DNA of 64,000 bases from Sphagnum compactum (GCA_965153455.1 OZ234493.1:2604001-2668000), one strand, 5' to 3'; positions 25,327-36,165 are shown, numbered from the stretch's first letter. Notes: generated from the sequence alone by a model not told the origin. Numbers and translations: made by a program.

Positions 25327-25398
25327 GGTTTTGTGGTGTAGTGGTTAGCACTCTGGACTTTGAATCCAGCGACCTGGGTTCAAATCCCGGCAGAACCT
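25327..25398 (+). tRNA. trnQ-UUG: tRNA-Gln (anticodon UUG)
   Basis: A complete 72-nt cloverleaf, without intron, delivers glutamine to CAA codons in the cytosol. The acceptor stem GGTTTTG pairs with CAGAACC (one G-T pair) and the discriminator is T. The D-arm/A-box region is GTGGTGTAGTGGTTAGCAC. The anticodon stem is CTGGA/TCCAG around loop CTTTGAA with TTG at 25,360-25,362. The T arm/B box is GGTTCAAATCC. CCA is not encoded, as in nuclear genes. An AT-rich CTATATATA lies about 40 bp upstream, as in many plant tRNA genes, and a T run follows. The tRNA looks intact. Confidence 0.96.
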
Positions 25399-25401
25399 TT
25401 T
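25398..25401 (+). terminator. Pol III terminator of the tRNA gene
   Basis: Four T residues begin at the discriminator base, the minimal RNA polymerase III stop signal. Confidence 0.7.
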
Positions 25402-25431
25402 AGAGATGCTAGTGAATTAGCCCTACTAAAA

Positions 25432-25450
25432 GTTAGGGTTAGGGTTAGAG
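25432..25450 (+). repeat. Short TTAGGG-like repeat
   Basis: GTTAGGGTTAGGGTTAGAG is 34 bp downstream of the tRNA. The unit is 6 bp (TTAGGG), unlike the 7-bp plant telomere unit found at 27,806. It is only two full units long, so chance or decay is possible. Confidence 0.55.
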
Positions 25451-25459
25451 TTTGGTGGA

Positions 25460-27740
25460 AAAAAGGCGAACAGGCAGTCTTCAGTCTGTCCTCATTACCA
25501 TGATGAAGAAGTGGGTCTAGGGTTTCCTAAACCCTAAATGCTGTGAACCTACGTAATGGTGTCCTCGCTCTCAGGCCTGTGCTCTCAGGCCTGTTGTTAC
25601 TCACTGCATGAAAAGGATGTGGGTAATATACTATTTTGTGGGTCTTGACCACAGTGATGATTCTGAATATGTAGAAGCCAAAGAAGGTGAATGTGGTTGT
25701 GGAACTGGTGTGGGGAAGTGTGAGGTTTCACTGATGCAAATCATAAGTGGGCTGGCTGCTAAGGGTTGTTGCCCAAGGTATACTTCCTCATGTCTCTTGT
25801 TGAAAAAATTCAATTGCCAGACCTGTTGAGATGCATCCAAGATGTCTGTGAGATGAGTTTGGTATAGCTTATCTGAAGCAACTCATGTACAACAGACAGG
25901 AGTCAAATGCATTTGGCAGCAGCATAATTGGACAATTGCAAAAATTGGCTCTTTGTACGAGCTTCACATACAAGAATGTTATGAGGGTTATTATCCCATG
26001 CTCCTTGCTTACTGTCACCAGTTGTCCAGTCTGCCCATGTGAATGCTGTGTTCACAAACTGTGGTTTCAATAAGGACCATCATATATCATGTGTATAAGC
26101 CTGCTACCTACTTCACACAATCCTTGTGGAATTTCTCTCAACTTTCACAATTTTAGATCTTTCCCAATGAATTCTTATGCCAGACAACTGTTTTATCTGA
26201 ATGCAGTGTTGTGACTCGTCCCCAGGTCTGTTTCTGGTGTATTTAGTTGTGTTTTGCAAAGTCAAAGCTCCTGGATGGTCTCGGAAGTCTTCTGCAACAC
26301 TTCAGAATTTCTGTTTGTTATGGTTCATTACATGCATTTAGGATGGATGTGAATGGTGTTACCTCCAAAGAGCATTCTATGGAGGTTTTTTTTCTGCATC
26401 CAAGTTGTCACCAGTGGTATGCTTAAAAGGATATGTTCAGGGTGTGAGAAGCCCCAATCCCTACAATCTATGGTAGGCCTCTCTATGCTTTCACTTAGAT
26501 ACTTGTTTGTACAAGGGCAAGCTAAAATGAATTGAAAGCTTATGCTCACAAGCTGTTGCAGCTGGACTAAGGATACTGTTGACTTTTTCTGATCAGCTCT
26601 GCCTCTTAAGTGATAGCTGGTAGCCTGACCAAGTCTTGCCATTGCTTCAAAAGATGTTACAGAAACTCATTATACAGGTTTTTATATGACTGTTTGCCCT
26701 AAGTTTTGAGCAGATTGTTGTATAGTATTCTACAGCCTCTGTCAGGAGCTTGTGGGGAGTTAGGACGGCTAGTCACTGCCATCTATCTATGATAAGGTTA
26801 TGACCACACCCATTCTTCTTGTGTCTGTTTTGTTTTCACCAGAACTGATACATCTATTTGGTCACCTGCAATGCTTTTTGTGGAGTTTTCTCTGCAATCA
26901 CATTGATATTGTTATATGGATGCAGTCTGAGAACCCAAAACTGGAATGAATTGCTGCTGGAAGTGTCAATGAGAGGTTTCAATCCCATTTCCATAACTCT
27001 CAGGTAGGTTTCTTTCAGATGGTTTTGTTGCACAGATATAGTGACTGCTTGAGGGTTAAGCAATAGAACCCTCTCTCCTGCATCTATGAAACTCTGAGTA
27101 AATGCTAAAGAATTTTAGCAGAAAAAATTTACCTAGGCTCTAGCTTGATGTACTGTTGCAGCATAGGCCTCACACAATATCTTCAGTGCTTGATGTGGAG
27201 AGGAGAGACTATTCTTATAAGATACTGCTTGCTATAGCATAGTACCCACACACAGGAGAAGGGGCCAAGAGAATAACTGCAGACTCCAGTCTCTGCAAAA
27301 TCCACATGTCCATTGTTCAGATCCACAAAAGCCATAACGGTGTGGAGCATGTTGTGTGCAGGCCATTGTGCCAATTCACACCCCATATGGAAATTTTGGC
27401 TTGCTGTACTGGGCTCACCCAAATTCCTCACAAGCACCTCAGTGGGTGCAATGGCTTGTACCCAGCCAGCATTTTCCATAACACAGAATTTGTATCACAA
27501 TTAGGGGATTCAAATGTTGATTCTCATTTTATTATCCTTCAATTATTGAGCAATATGCGATTCTCTCAAATATCCGTTTTCCTGCATTTGAGTGGATTGA
27601 TTGCCTATTGAATCCTTGATGATCCAAAACTCATTCTTATGAACACTTTCTCACCCATGGGGTGTAGGGACTTTAATAAAAGATTGTAAACTACAAAGGC
27701 ATAGTCTACCACAAATTGGCTAAAGACGGAGGTGCACTGG
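25460..27740. other. Balanced-composition DNA without a recognised gene
   Basis: No frame has a recognisable domain. The longest frames (about 100 codons at 26,328-26,642 minus and 27,306-27,611 plus) overlap on opposite strands and look accidental. The sequence is unique rather than repetitive, so an unannotated non-coding transcript cannot be excluded. Confidence 0.4.
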
Positions 27741-27741
27741 G

Positions 27742-27769
27742 AAGGCCACAGTGAACCAGCACCCACCAG
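27742..27769 (+). repeat. 28-bp direct repeat, copy 1 (copy 2 at 29,255-29,282)
   Basis: The segment starting AAGGCCACAGTGAACC and ending GCACCCACCAG recurs at 29,255-29,282 with a single mismatch (C to A), in the same orientation and about 1.5 kb apart. Confidence 0.85.
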
Positions 27770-27805
27770 CACACGATCCACTGGATGCCTGTTATGACTC
27801 AGGTG

Positions 27806-27831
27806 TAAACCCTAAACCCTAAACCCTAAAC
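27806..27831 (+). repeat. Interstitial telomeric repeat (CCCTAAA)
   Basis: Three perfect CCCTAAA units plus partial units on each side form the plant-type telomere sequence. It is bordered by ACTCAG (27,797-27,802) and CTGAGT (27,831-27,836), a 6-bp inverted repeat. Confidence 0.9.
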
Positions 27832-27944
27832 TGAGTTAATATTTGATTTCATCTTGGTAACTAATTTTGTAAGAAATAGGTCTCATATATTGGTAGATAG
27901 GTAGGAAAATAGGTAATACTCTAGTAAGTAGATGATTTATACTT

Positions 27945-28047
27945 AGGTAAGGGCTGCTTTTACTACCTACTTACTAACAAATCACTTTGTGGGTTGTTAG
28001 TAGGTAGGTAGTAAAAAAAAAGTACTGAGTTAACCACCATGGTTATA
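27945..28047 (+). repeat. Palindromic repeat, copy 1 (inverted partner at 29,345-29,452)
   Basis: It contains a near-perfect hairpin: TTTACTACCTACTTACTAAC...(27,958-27,980) against its complement at 27,994-28,015 with one mismatch. The end carries TAACCACCATGGTTA. The whole block is about 80% similar to the reverse complement of 29,345-29,452. Confidence 0.75.
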
Positions 28048-28360
28048 CTGATTCTTCAAATACCTGGAAGCAGCGGTTCTTTGAAAAATCAAAGAACTGC
28101 ATGATACTGTTCGAGAAAAACTAGGGTTGTAGATACATGGCAAGACATGTTTTTTGTGTTGTATCAATTTGAAAAAGTCTGATACCCTACCCATTCTCTC
28201 AAGTGTGTAAACATGTGTTTCATCGAGGTTGCTTATCTCCAAATCTTAAATCCCTTTCCCATTGAACACTTGAACAAAGTTAAGAACCCGCAAACACTCT
28301 TTAGTAGATACGAAAGGGTTGTTTGTAGGTAGGTAGATCTTCTTCAAAAGAAAATTTGTC

Positions 28361-28455
28361 ATGTTTTTGACAAAAAATTGGGTATTTTTGGGAATTGTTT
28401 TCTAGTGCAAATTTGACTAATTTTTCTATTCTTTGGGGGGAAAAGTCACCAATTT
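28361..28455 (+). repeat. Dispersed repeat, copy 1 (copy 2 at 32,155-32,262)
   Basis: Both copies share, in order, CAAAAATTGGG, GGGAATT, TTTCTAGTGCA, TTTGRCTAATTTTTCT and a GGAAAA segment. Unknown family. Confidence 0.5.
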
Positions 28456-28779
28456 TTTTTATATATCACAATACTTACATAATTTAAAATATCCCTATTT
28501 ATATATAATTAAAACCATGTTTGGGATGGGTGATAATGCTGAGAATTTCACCAAGTCAGTTTTACCACCTCAGTGTGAATCCAGCTTAAGATGATCTTAA
28601 TGCCAATTTTCTCATGTTCCACATATTCTAATGTGGCAAGCTAATTGTCTTCCACTTATACTAATGTGACAAACTTGTAAACATATTATACAAATTCATA
28701 TTTATGCTACATTTATCAGTTTACATCATATAGTAAATGTAAGGTAGAGAGTAGAGATTTACCCCCTATATAACTATGC

Positions 28780-28960
28780 TAATATCATTTACACTTACAT
28801 AGCCATATTCATTAATATACTTGCATTTACCCTTGTGTATATCATTCCATTTTCCCTTACACTACACAAATTGAGGGAGTGTAAATCATTTTCACATACA
28901 CTTACATGAGCCAATGTAAATAAAGCGTTGGCATGTATAAGGCCGTGTAAATGATTAGTG
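28780..28960 (+). repeat. Dispersed GTGTAAAT/ATTTACAC repeat, copy 1 (copy 2 at 54,100-54,290)
   Basis: Both copies contain ATCATTTACACTTACAT, then CACATACACTTACATG followed by GCC and ATGTAAAT. The unit words are self-complementary, so the block can fold on itself. Confidence 0.55.
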
Positions 28961-29254
28961 TATTTTGATTTGACCCCATACTCATGTTGGCACTTTGTAA
29001 TGTGTTTCAATGCAATGTGGCCATTTTACATTGAAATTGCATTTTGATTTGGCAATCAATGTGTACATCATTCTTAAAGTGTATTCACAAAGATTGGTGG
29101 GACACTTTGACAATTTTTTAAAATCATGCCTACATGTTTTCCACTTATTAACTTTCATGCTTTATGTATCCATGCAATTTTTTACACCATTTTACATAGT
29201 CATTACATTATGTGTAAGTGTATTTGTTTTACACGTACACTTCAATATTTCTAC

Positions 29255-29282
29255 AAGGCCAAAGTGAACCAGCACCCACCAG
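29255..29282 (+). repeat. 28-bp direct repeat, copy 2
   Basis: Partner of 27,742-27,769 with one mismatch. Confidence 0.85.
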
Positions 29283-29344
29283 TGCACCATGAATGATGGA
29301 TGGTAAGTGATCAAGAAACAAATTTCTATTGGGTTCCAGTTCCC

Positions 29345-29452
29345 TAGCTAACCACCATGGTTAGCTAAGTTACTATTTTTGTACCTACCTACGAACAACC
29401 TGCAAGTGAGTTGTTAGTAAGTAGGTAGTAAAAGCATCCCTTACCTATATTT
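29345..29452 (-). repeat. Palindromic repeat, copy 2 (inverted relative to 27,945-28,047)
   Basis: It starts with a perfect 10-bp hairpin TAGCTAACCA/TGGTTAGCTA (29,345-29,367). A second hairpin follows, GTACCTACCTACGAACAAC against GTTGTTAGTAAGTAGGTAGT. It then reads AAAAGCATCCCTTACCTA, the reverse complement of TAGGTAAGGGCTGCTTTT in copy 1. Confidence 0.75.
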
Positions 29453-29869
29453 AACCCCTTAACAGCCAGATCTGGTTTTTTTTCAAATTTTAAATGGCTC
29501 TAAAAATTTGAGATTTTAATGGTTTTCATTTTATTTTTTGAGTGAGTGTAACTTTTCAAGATCTTTCTTATAATATGCTTGGTTGCCCAAAATGCCCATT
29601 TTCTTGTAAATTATGTTTTTAGTCAAAAACATTTGTTCCCAAAAAAAAAAACAAGTGGGGGGAAGGGGAAAGTGAATACATAAATAAAAACAGAAGGAAA
29701 GAGGATTAGTGTTACATTAAATCTTTTGATCAAGGTCTGGAACGAGGTCTTGATTGAGGTCTCCAAACGAAGGAAGAAGATCCAGACCATGTGAGAGGCT
29801 CCTGGAAGAACAAGTCCAACTGACATCCCAAATAAGATGAAGTCCTGAACCAGGTCACAAATGAAATGC

Positions 29870-30600
29870 CGAGTTTTGTTCTTGAGCTCCAGACGATTCG
29901 TTCCTGCCACAGGGATACGCGCGGGGGCCCTGGTCGGCGGCGGAATGGGAAGCTGCAAATGCATCGCTCAATGTTGACGCGATGCGCTCATTGTGGAGCT
30001 TGGGTGCGATGGCAGACAGCGCGAGAGCAGCCCAGCCCAAAGCTCGCTGATCCGACCTCCAAATATGCCTGGGGAAAAAGCTTGGAGTGCACACAAACGG
30101 CGTAGACCTAAGAAGCTCAAATTACAATCTTCTGTCGCGTATAGTTCTCGAACTGAATCCCGCACGGACAGTCGTCCTCTTCCTCACTCACCATCGACTA
30201 TCTTGGCAGACTTACGGCAGAGCCAGTATCACATTTAAGCATCCTGCAATCTTGAAGGGAGCTCCAGTTGCAGCTTGTACCCAAAATATATAGCCCGGGC
30301 TTCAAGACCGCTGCTGTTGGAAGTGAAGAAGACTCAGACACCCAAGCTGCAACACCGTCGAGCAACTAGCTAGTCTGTCCAGTGCCTACAGCAGGAACTC
30401 AAGAAAGCTCCAGCTGCAGCCTCTTGAAGGAAGGAAGAATTACAACTGCTACCTATATCTGGATGGGATGGTAATCGTACCTTTCAGAACTAAGGGCGTG
30501 TACTGTCTGAGAGAAGCAGCTGTAGCACCGTAACCTTGATGATTGAGCTCAATTTCACAGCTGTAATTCCCAGTGTAGAGCAAGGTCTAGGCGCCTTAAA
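29870..30600. other. GC-rich, CG-rich segment without a recognised gene
   Basis: GC content rises sharply (for example GATACGCGCGGGGGCCC near 29,912) with many CG dinucleotides, unlike the surrounding AT-rich DNA. Open frames of about 80 codons exist on both strands but none is recognisable. 30,251-30,440 has two related stretches around GCTCCAG(T/C)TGCAGC. It could be a promoter or first exon of a non-coding RNA, or a mobile-element fragment. Confidence 0.4.
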
Positions 30601-31215
30601 CCCTAAACCCTCGACTCCAATGTACACAATATAAGAGCAAAAGGCCAAGAACAAGATGAAAGGTCCATGTGAAACCTTTGTCTGCAGTCTTTACACACAG
30701 CCTTTAGAACAGACTGCATGACCCTAGCAGCTAATTCCAATTTCCAAGTAGCCAAATTCTTCCACTTCCCAAATTCCAATGCCCATGATCCAATAGTACA
30801 AATCCAAATGCCAGTAGAAGGGGGGAAATGAATGTGGAAGCGTGCACCAGTGTAACACAAATGTCAATGCGCAGCAGTCAGTCCATTTACACAAGTATTA
30901 ATTATGGGAATCTATAAGTGCAGTACTATCATCTTGTCTGCCGTGATGGAGGGAGCGTGTGCAGGTGCTGCTGATCAGGAGGGCAGATTACAGACTACAG
31001 TATTTTACATATCGTAAAATAGGCCTGGCAAGACCTAGTCATTAAGCACTAAAGTTGTGGTGCTCCAAAAGCTGGCCCACCTGACATGATCAATCGCCAG
31101 ACTGACCAGTAATTAATGAGAGATAATTCAGCAATAACCATGCCACATGGACCTGCCTATTTGGGTGGCAGCTAGGTATACCCAAGTACACAAATAGGGA
31201 ACTTGATCACCTTAT

Positions 31216-31610
31216 TCCTGAATCATTCTTTTGGACTAGACTGGAGCAAAGAAATGGCTTTGTCAATTCTGTATAAACCTACATCGACATAGGTTTAGCC
31301 TCCCTTGACCCTCAAGAGAACTGCTGATCTCTGACGTACACCTTAAACTAAATCATTCTTTCGGAGACTGCAGCAAAGAAATGGTCATGTCGATCCTACA
31401 AAAACTTACATCGACGTAAGTTTAGCCTCCCTTGACTCTCAAGAGAACTGCTGATCATGCCTACCTTGCACCTTAATCTTGAATCATTCTTTTGGACACT
31501 GGAGCAAAGAAATATATGGGTACATCGATCCATTCTGCCAGAAAAAAAAGAAACTTACGTCAACATAGGTTTAATCTCCTTGACCCTCCACAGAACTCCT
31601 GATGCCTACT
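31216..31610 (+). repeat. Three-copy tandem repeat (about 130-150 bp) with a palindromic core
   Basis: Each copy reads AATCATTCTTT(T/C)GGA...GCAAAGAAAT...(palindrome)...TTAGCCTCCCTTGACyCTCAAGAGAACTGCTGATC. The 22-bp palindromic cores lie at 31,275-31,296, 31,402-31,423 and 31,551-31,572. Copy 1 arms are AAACCTA/TAGGTTT, copy 2 AAACTTAC/GTAAGTTT, copy 3 AAACTTA/TAGGTTT. Confidence 0.88.
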
Positions 31611-31699
31611 TTCACCTCAGGCAGTGGGCTTCTTTGATGATGATTTCATTTCAAGCTTGTGACATGTTCCTCTATCAAAGCTTGGGGAATCTCTAATGT

Positions 31700-33470
31700 G
31701 GGTTGTGCTCTGGGTGGAAGACCCACAGCTTCTTGAAGCACACAACTATCTGCTGGTTGTTTCTCCCTTTGCCTTCAGTTGGTGGTAACCTTACACCTAC
31801 CCCAGTGACTTGAGGGTTTTGGGTTTAGGGTTCTACATTCTGTTGCTTTTGTGTATTTGGCTCTGCTCCCTCATAGAGGGAGGAGAGACTACAGAGTACA
31901 TAATAATGCAGAGTTCCATGTGGTCCTTTCTTTTGAGTTCTGTGAACTAACTGTGACTCTAGTCTGTGAGTTTCAATTTTTTTAGAAACTTCATGAATCA
32001 TTTCCTATTTTGACTTGTTGCTAAATTTGAACTTGTCATTAGGGGTACATTCCACTAGCCACTTCTTATTAGTCTTTTTGTTGAGGGCAGAGTTGGGTAT
32101 TATGATGTATGTCCCACAAATATCTACTATAACCAGTGATCTTTTGGGGCACGAAACTTGTTGCTTTTTGGACCAACCAAAAATTGGGAATTCTCTTTCT
32201 TTCTTTCTAGTGCAGTTTTGGCTAATTTTTCTCATCATTTTTGGAAAAAAACGGCCAAATTTTATACTGATTGGGACTAACTAAGACCATCAACCAAAAA
32301 AAAAAAGTTAGATTAAACTTACTTTTAAGTTCTTTTAATTAGATATTTGGATCTAGTAAAGTCTCATTAACAATCAATTATGTGAACAAATAAGGAGGGG
32401 GGGGGAGAGTTCCTACTCCCATGCAGATAGAACAAGCCAATGGATGATACCCAAAATAAGGGTTATGAATGTACTATATCTACTACTCCAATTTTTGTGT
32501 GTTTTTTTTCCATTTCTTTTTTAGGAACTGGGGCTCCAGTCAAGGATAACGAAAGATAAGGATTCATATACCGCTCACAATGTTGCACATGATATATTAG
32601 CCTAGGAAACAAAGGGGATGATGAACATGGGTGGAAACATATTTCTTTTTTGGGAAGAGGGGGGGCTACTATTTTCTAGGCATCCAATGCAGCCAATGAG
32701 ATGACTGAACATACTCCTAAGAAGGTACATCTTTTTTTCCTTTGGGACTTGGGTGGGAGTGAGGATGGAATTTTTTTATTTTTGTGTTCCCACCATGTTC
32801 CCATATGTTCCCCCATGATGTTCCCAATCTGACCTCACTTTATCCCGTATCCTTTAGCCAAAGTTCTCTTCTCACCTATATAGGTGAGCCCAAGGGGAGG
32901 CACTCCATCCTCACATAGAAACTACTATTTTTGGGGAGCCTCCAAAGTTTCAGTTTTTTTGGGTGATGGGCCAATCAAAATGTTCCCTTAAACATTCCTT
33001 CATCTCCTTGCCGAGTATTTTTACTATTTATTTTTCCCACTTCAACAGAAACAATAAAAATTTCTTGAAATTCTGGCACTTTCAAAGACCTGGCCACAGA
33101 CACCTGGAATAAACAAAATGACCATATACACTACTAGACAACAATAGAATTTCTATAAATTTTGGCATTGTGGGCAACTAATTTTGAGAAAAAACAGCAT
33201 TTACTGAAAGGAATTTAATTTATATGCATCATGGTAAAGGTACTACAATAACCCACCATGTCCATTAATCAGGAGAATGATGTGAAAAAAAGGGCTGAGG
33301 GAGGGGGAAGGTTGCAAGACCAATTGAGGAACAAAATAAAATATATATATTTAATTTAAAAGAAAAACTCTCCACCTAGTCAAAGGGTAGCAAAAACTAC
33401 TCCCAAAAAAAAAAAAAAATCAAATTTTCAAAAAAAAGAACAAGTATCCAAAATTGGTGAACACAAACCA
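31700..33470. other. Intergenic DNA upstream of the PIF gene
   Basis: Homopolymer runs (A, G and T tracts at 32,295, 32,397 and 33,405) and no gene. Sequence around 32,150-32,270 belongs to the dispersed repeat listed at 28,361. Confidence 0.5.
32155..32262 (+). repeat. Dispersed repeat, copy 2
   Basis: Partner of 28,361-28,455. Confidence 0.5.
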
Positions 33471-33478
33471 AAAAAAAG

Positions 33479-33502
33479 CACACACACACACACACACACA
33501 CA
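33479..33502. repeat. (CA)12 microsatellite
   Basis: Twelve uninterrupted CA units. Confidence 0.95.
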
Positions 33503-33926
33503 AAAACAAACCACCTCAAAAAACTAAATGGGGGAGGGATTCATTCCTTTGGCCCATCTATTCATGTCCACCTTTCTGGTAGTACCTACAGAGTTTTACT
33601 GCAAAAAAAGTGTAGCATCAATGTAGGGTTAAATGGAGGGCCCTTTACATTAAAAATGGGATTTTAGGGTAGATTACATACATAGTCACCAATAACAGCC
33701 CTAAGAAAAAAATTAATTAATTAATTAAATGCATGATTGGGCTCATCTAGGAATAGTATAAGGTCCTTCAAAGTGAGGGCTAGAATCCAAGATGCCTACC
33801 CACTCATTGAAACCTAGTCTATGAACCTGGAGATAGTAGGTACCTTGCAAAAGGTCGCCTAGAAATTCGGATCTATGGATAGGAAGCTATGATTAGGCTA
33901 GACTGGGGCTGAGTGGGTACTAGTGG

Positions 33927-33990
33927 GTAGGCTAGGCTAGGCTAGGCTAGGCTAAACTAGACTAGACTAGACTAGAGTTAAGCTAGAGTA
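33927..33990 (+). repeat. Pentanucleotide array (TAGGC)n changing to (TAGAC)n
   Basis: About five TAGGC units are followed by TAAAC and three to four TAGAC units, just before the CT-rich start of the PIF gene leader. Confidence 0.85.
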
Positions 33991-35156
33991 GCTGCTGTGT
34001 GGCCGTCCTTTGCACCATTTCTTCTCCCACTTGATCTCTCTCGCTGCCAAAATCTCTCCCTCCCCAAAAGATCCAAAGTCGCGGTTGTTGTTGCCGATGA
34101 TCATGAAGTTGTTGTTGTCGTAAATTTTTCTTTGCTCTGCATTTCTTTTTCTCTGTTCTGTTTTGGTTTTTTTGGTTGGGCTCTGGAGAGGAGGGTTCTG
34201 TTGTTGTGTCTTCTCTTGTTTTCGCAAGATTGAAGCTTTGGTGTGGTGGTGGTGGAGGATAAGATTGGTGAGCAGTGACGCAGTGGAAAAGGAAAAAAAG
34301 GGGGGGGGGGGAGCACTTTCTCTCTTTTTTTCCTTGTTTCTTTTTTTTTTGGCTGGTGAGGAAGCACAAGAAACTTGCTTGTTCTGTCTTGGGCTGTGCT
34401 AGTTTTTTTTGAGACCCACTTCTTCTTCTTCTTCTTCTTTTTCTGTTTGGATCTGTGTTCTGGTTCAAATGTTCTGAGTAGATTTGTGGTGGTGACGGAT
34501 ATGTTCTCTTACATGGCATTTTTGGAGTTTTTCTCAGGGATGTTGTTGTGGTGTTTTTGAACATGCTGTAGACTTGCTGCAGTCCTTAATGATCTTGGTC
34601 CATGATGATGTCGAGCGAAACTTGGTTGCGATGAAGGTGGAGGCGGTTTGAATGATCCAGGCGTTTTTCTTTTTTTCTGGCCTACATGTGAGGAGGGATC
34701 TCACGTGTGTGTGTGGGTTGGGCGAAGCGGAAGTATATTGCAGTATAGAGCTTGTCGGTTAGCCATCTGAGTTCCTCGAGCTACGTCCATTGGCGAAAAA
34801 CTACGTGGAAGAAGGGAAGCCCGGAGGATCTATAAAGAAGTTTTGAGGATTTGTGCAGCAGCAGCAGCAGCGGTGCAAGAACTAGTCATCGTCGAAGAAG
34901 AAGCTTGTTCAATTCTGAATGGAGTTGGGATTTTGATCAGCCAGCGGTTTGTGTCAAGAATCTCAATGCTGTAATGCTCTACTTCTCCTTCCTGCTGCAG
35001 GAGGATCATCCCGAGTCCTCCTGGACCCTCTAAAACAGAGCTGCTGCTCACTGAGTGTTCATTCTTTCTCTTGGGCTGTTGGGTCGCTGTGTAGTACGGG
35101 TGCATGCAAGGCAGTAGTATCAACAAAGCGACCAACTCCCCAGTCTAGCACGTCCG
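33991..35156 (+). promoter_or_regulatory. Probable promoter and long leader of the PIF gene
   Basis: Base composition changes at about 33,990 from AT-rich repeats to a pyrimidine-rich, TCTCTC and CTTCTT-containing sequence typical of plant leaders. A good donor site (CCG|GTAAGT) ends this block at 35,156, so it is probably a leader exon spliced to 36,163. It contains several upstream ATGs, including one opening a 61-codon frame (34,375-34,560 is an open stretch). No clear TATA box could be fixed. The start of transcription is inferred, not shown. Confidence 0.45.
34702..34707. promoter_or_regulatory. G-box CACGTG in the PIF leader region
   Basis: CACGTG within TCTCACGTGTGTG. G-boxes are the classical binding site of PIF-type bHLH factors. 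Confidence 0.5.
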
Positions 35157-36162
35157 GTAAGTAACAAAGTTTTCTTAAGGGATTCCGAAGGGAGTTCAAT
35201 TCACTCATTCAAGTTTGAGCCTTTTCAGGGACCTGTCATGGTGAGGTTGAGAGCTCATGAGTGAGCACAAGGAAAATTACCCAAGTTGAGCCAAGCCTTG
35301 GAATAAATATTCTACAGATGAGGAATTTGGTGAGCTTCTGAAAACAGAGCCTCTTTTTTCTCTTTCATCAAAATTCAGGAAGACACTTCAAGGGTTGGTG
35401 GCGAAAGTCTGGAGGTTTTTTTTATCTCCCTTCAGTGAGAGACAGAAAGAGAATGTGACTTGTGGATGTATGTGGGAGAGTTCAGCTTCAGATTAGGATA
35501 GTGAAGAGCACTGTAGTAGGAAGCAAAGAACAGGGACAACTCAAGAGGAAAATATATAGTGCCCAACCGTGTAGACTGCATGAATCCGGGAGCTTGAAGG
35601 TTCTGGAACAGCACAGGCACTGGTCAAAAGAGGGCACTGCAGCAAGACACAAGAAAAAACGTTCAGCCAAGGTGTGCATGACCTCCTCCTCCTCCTACTC
35701 CTCAAGCTTCCTCCCATGGAAATCTGGCTTACCTTAGTGTTAAATTTTGCTCTCTGGGTCTTCGGAAAACATTTCCAATTCTACAGTAATTAATTTCTTC
35801 AGCTGGTACATGTTGTTCTTCAACTAGAATTGTTGCCACATGGATTTTATTTCTTTTTTCACATGGATGTGGTGGAAGATTTTTTCTTCAGATAGCATGA
35901 TTTATTAGTGTTTTGTGGAGTGATTTTTCTTTCCTTTTGCCTTTCCCCTGGAAGCCAAATGAATTTTCCTAACCACCAGGAGTGAACTTTTCTTCACAAT
36001 TGACATTGTCAAAAAACCTGGCAATGATTTTGGTAGTGATCTGTAGTGCCAATTTTGGTTCTATTCCTTGGCCTAAGCAGCATGCACGTGCATCATGATT
36101 TTTAAGCTTCTCAGGTTATGAGTCTTAAATCTTCCAAATTTGTTTTCTCTTTTTTATTGCAG
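35157..36162 (+). other. Probable leader intron of the PIF gene
   Basis: It starts GTAAGTAAC and ends TTTTTTATTGCAG, immediately before the exon carrying the start codon. A further exon may lie inside (a CTCCCTTCAG acceptor near 35,440). Short open frames here have no recognisable content. Confidence 0.45.
36082..36093. promoter_or_regulatory. Palindromic G-box 70 bp upstream of the PIF start exon
   Basis: ATGCACGTGCAT is a perfect 12-bp palindrome centred on CACGTG, inside the probable leader intron. It is a strong candidate bHLH site. Confidence 0.5.
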
Positions 36163-36165
36163 AGT

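Noticed and set aside
26328-27611. Several frames of about 100 codons on both strands
   Set aside because: They overlap each other on opposite strands, show no domain and no consistent splice sites.
30251-30270. Possible miR319-like sequence (TTGAAGGGAGCTCC)
   Set aside because: Only a 13-nt core matches the miRNA as I know it, the upstream part differs, and I could not see a long foldback with a matching star strand.
33983-34564. 193-codon minus-strand open frame overlapping the PIF leader
   Set aside because: It is the shadow of pyrimidine-rich, low-complexity leader sequence (poly Lys/Arg/Pro) with no domain and no support on that strand.
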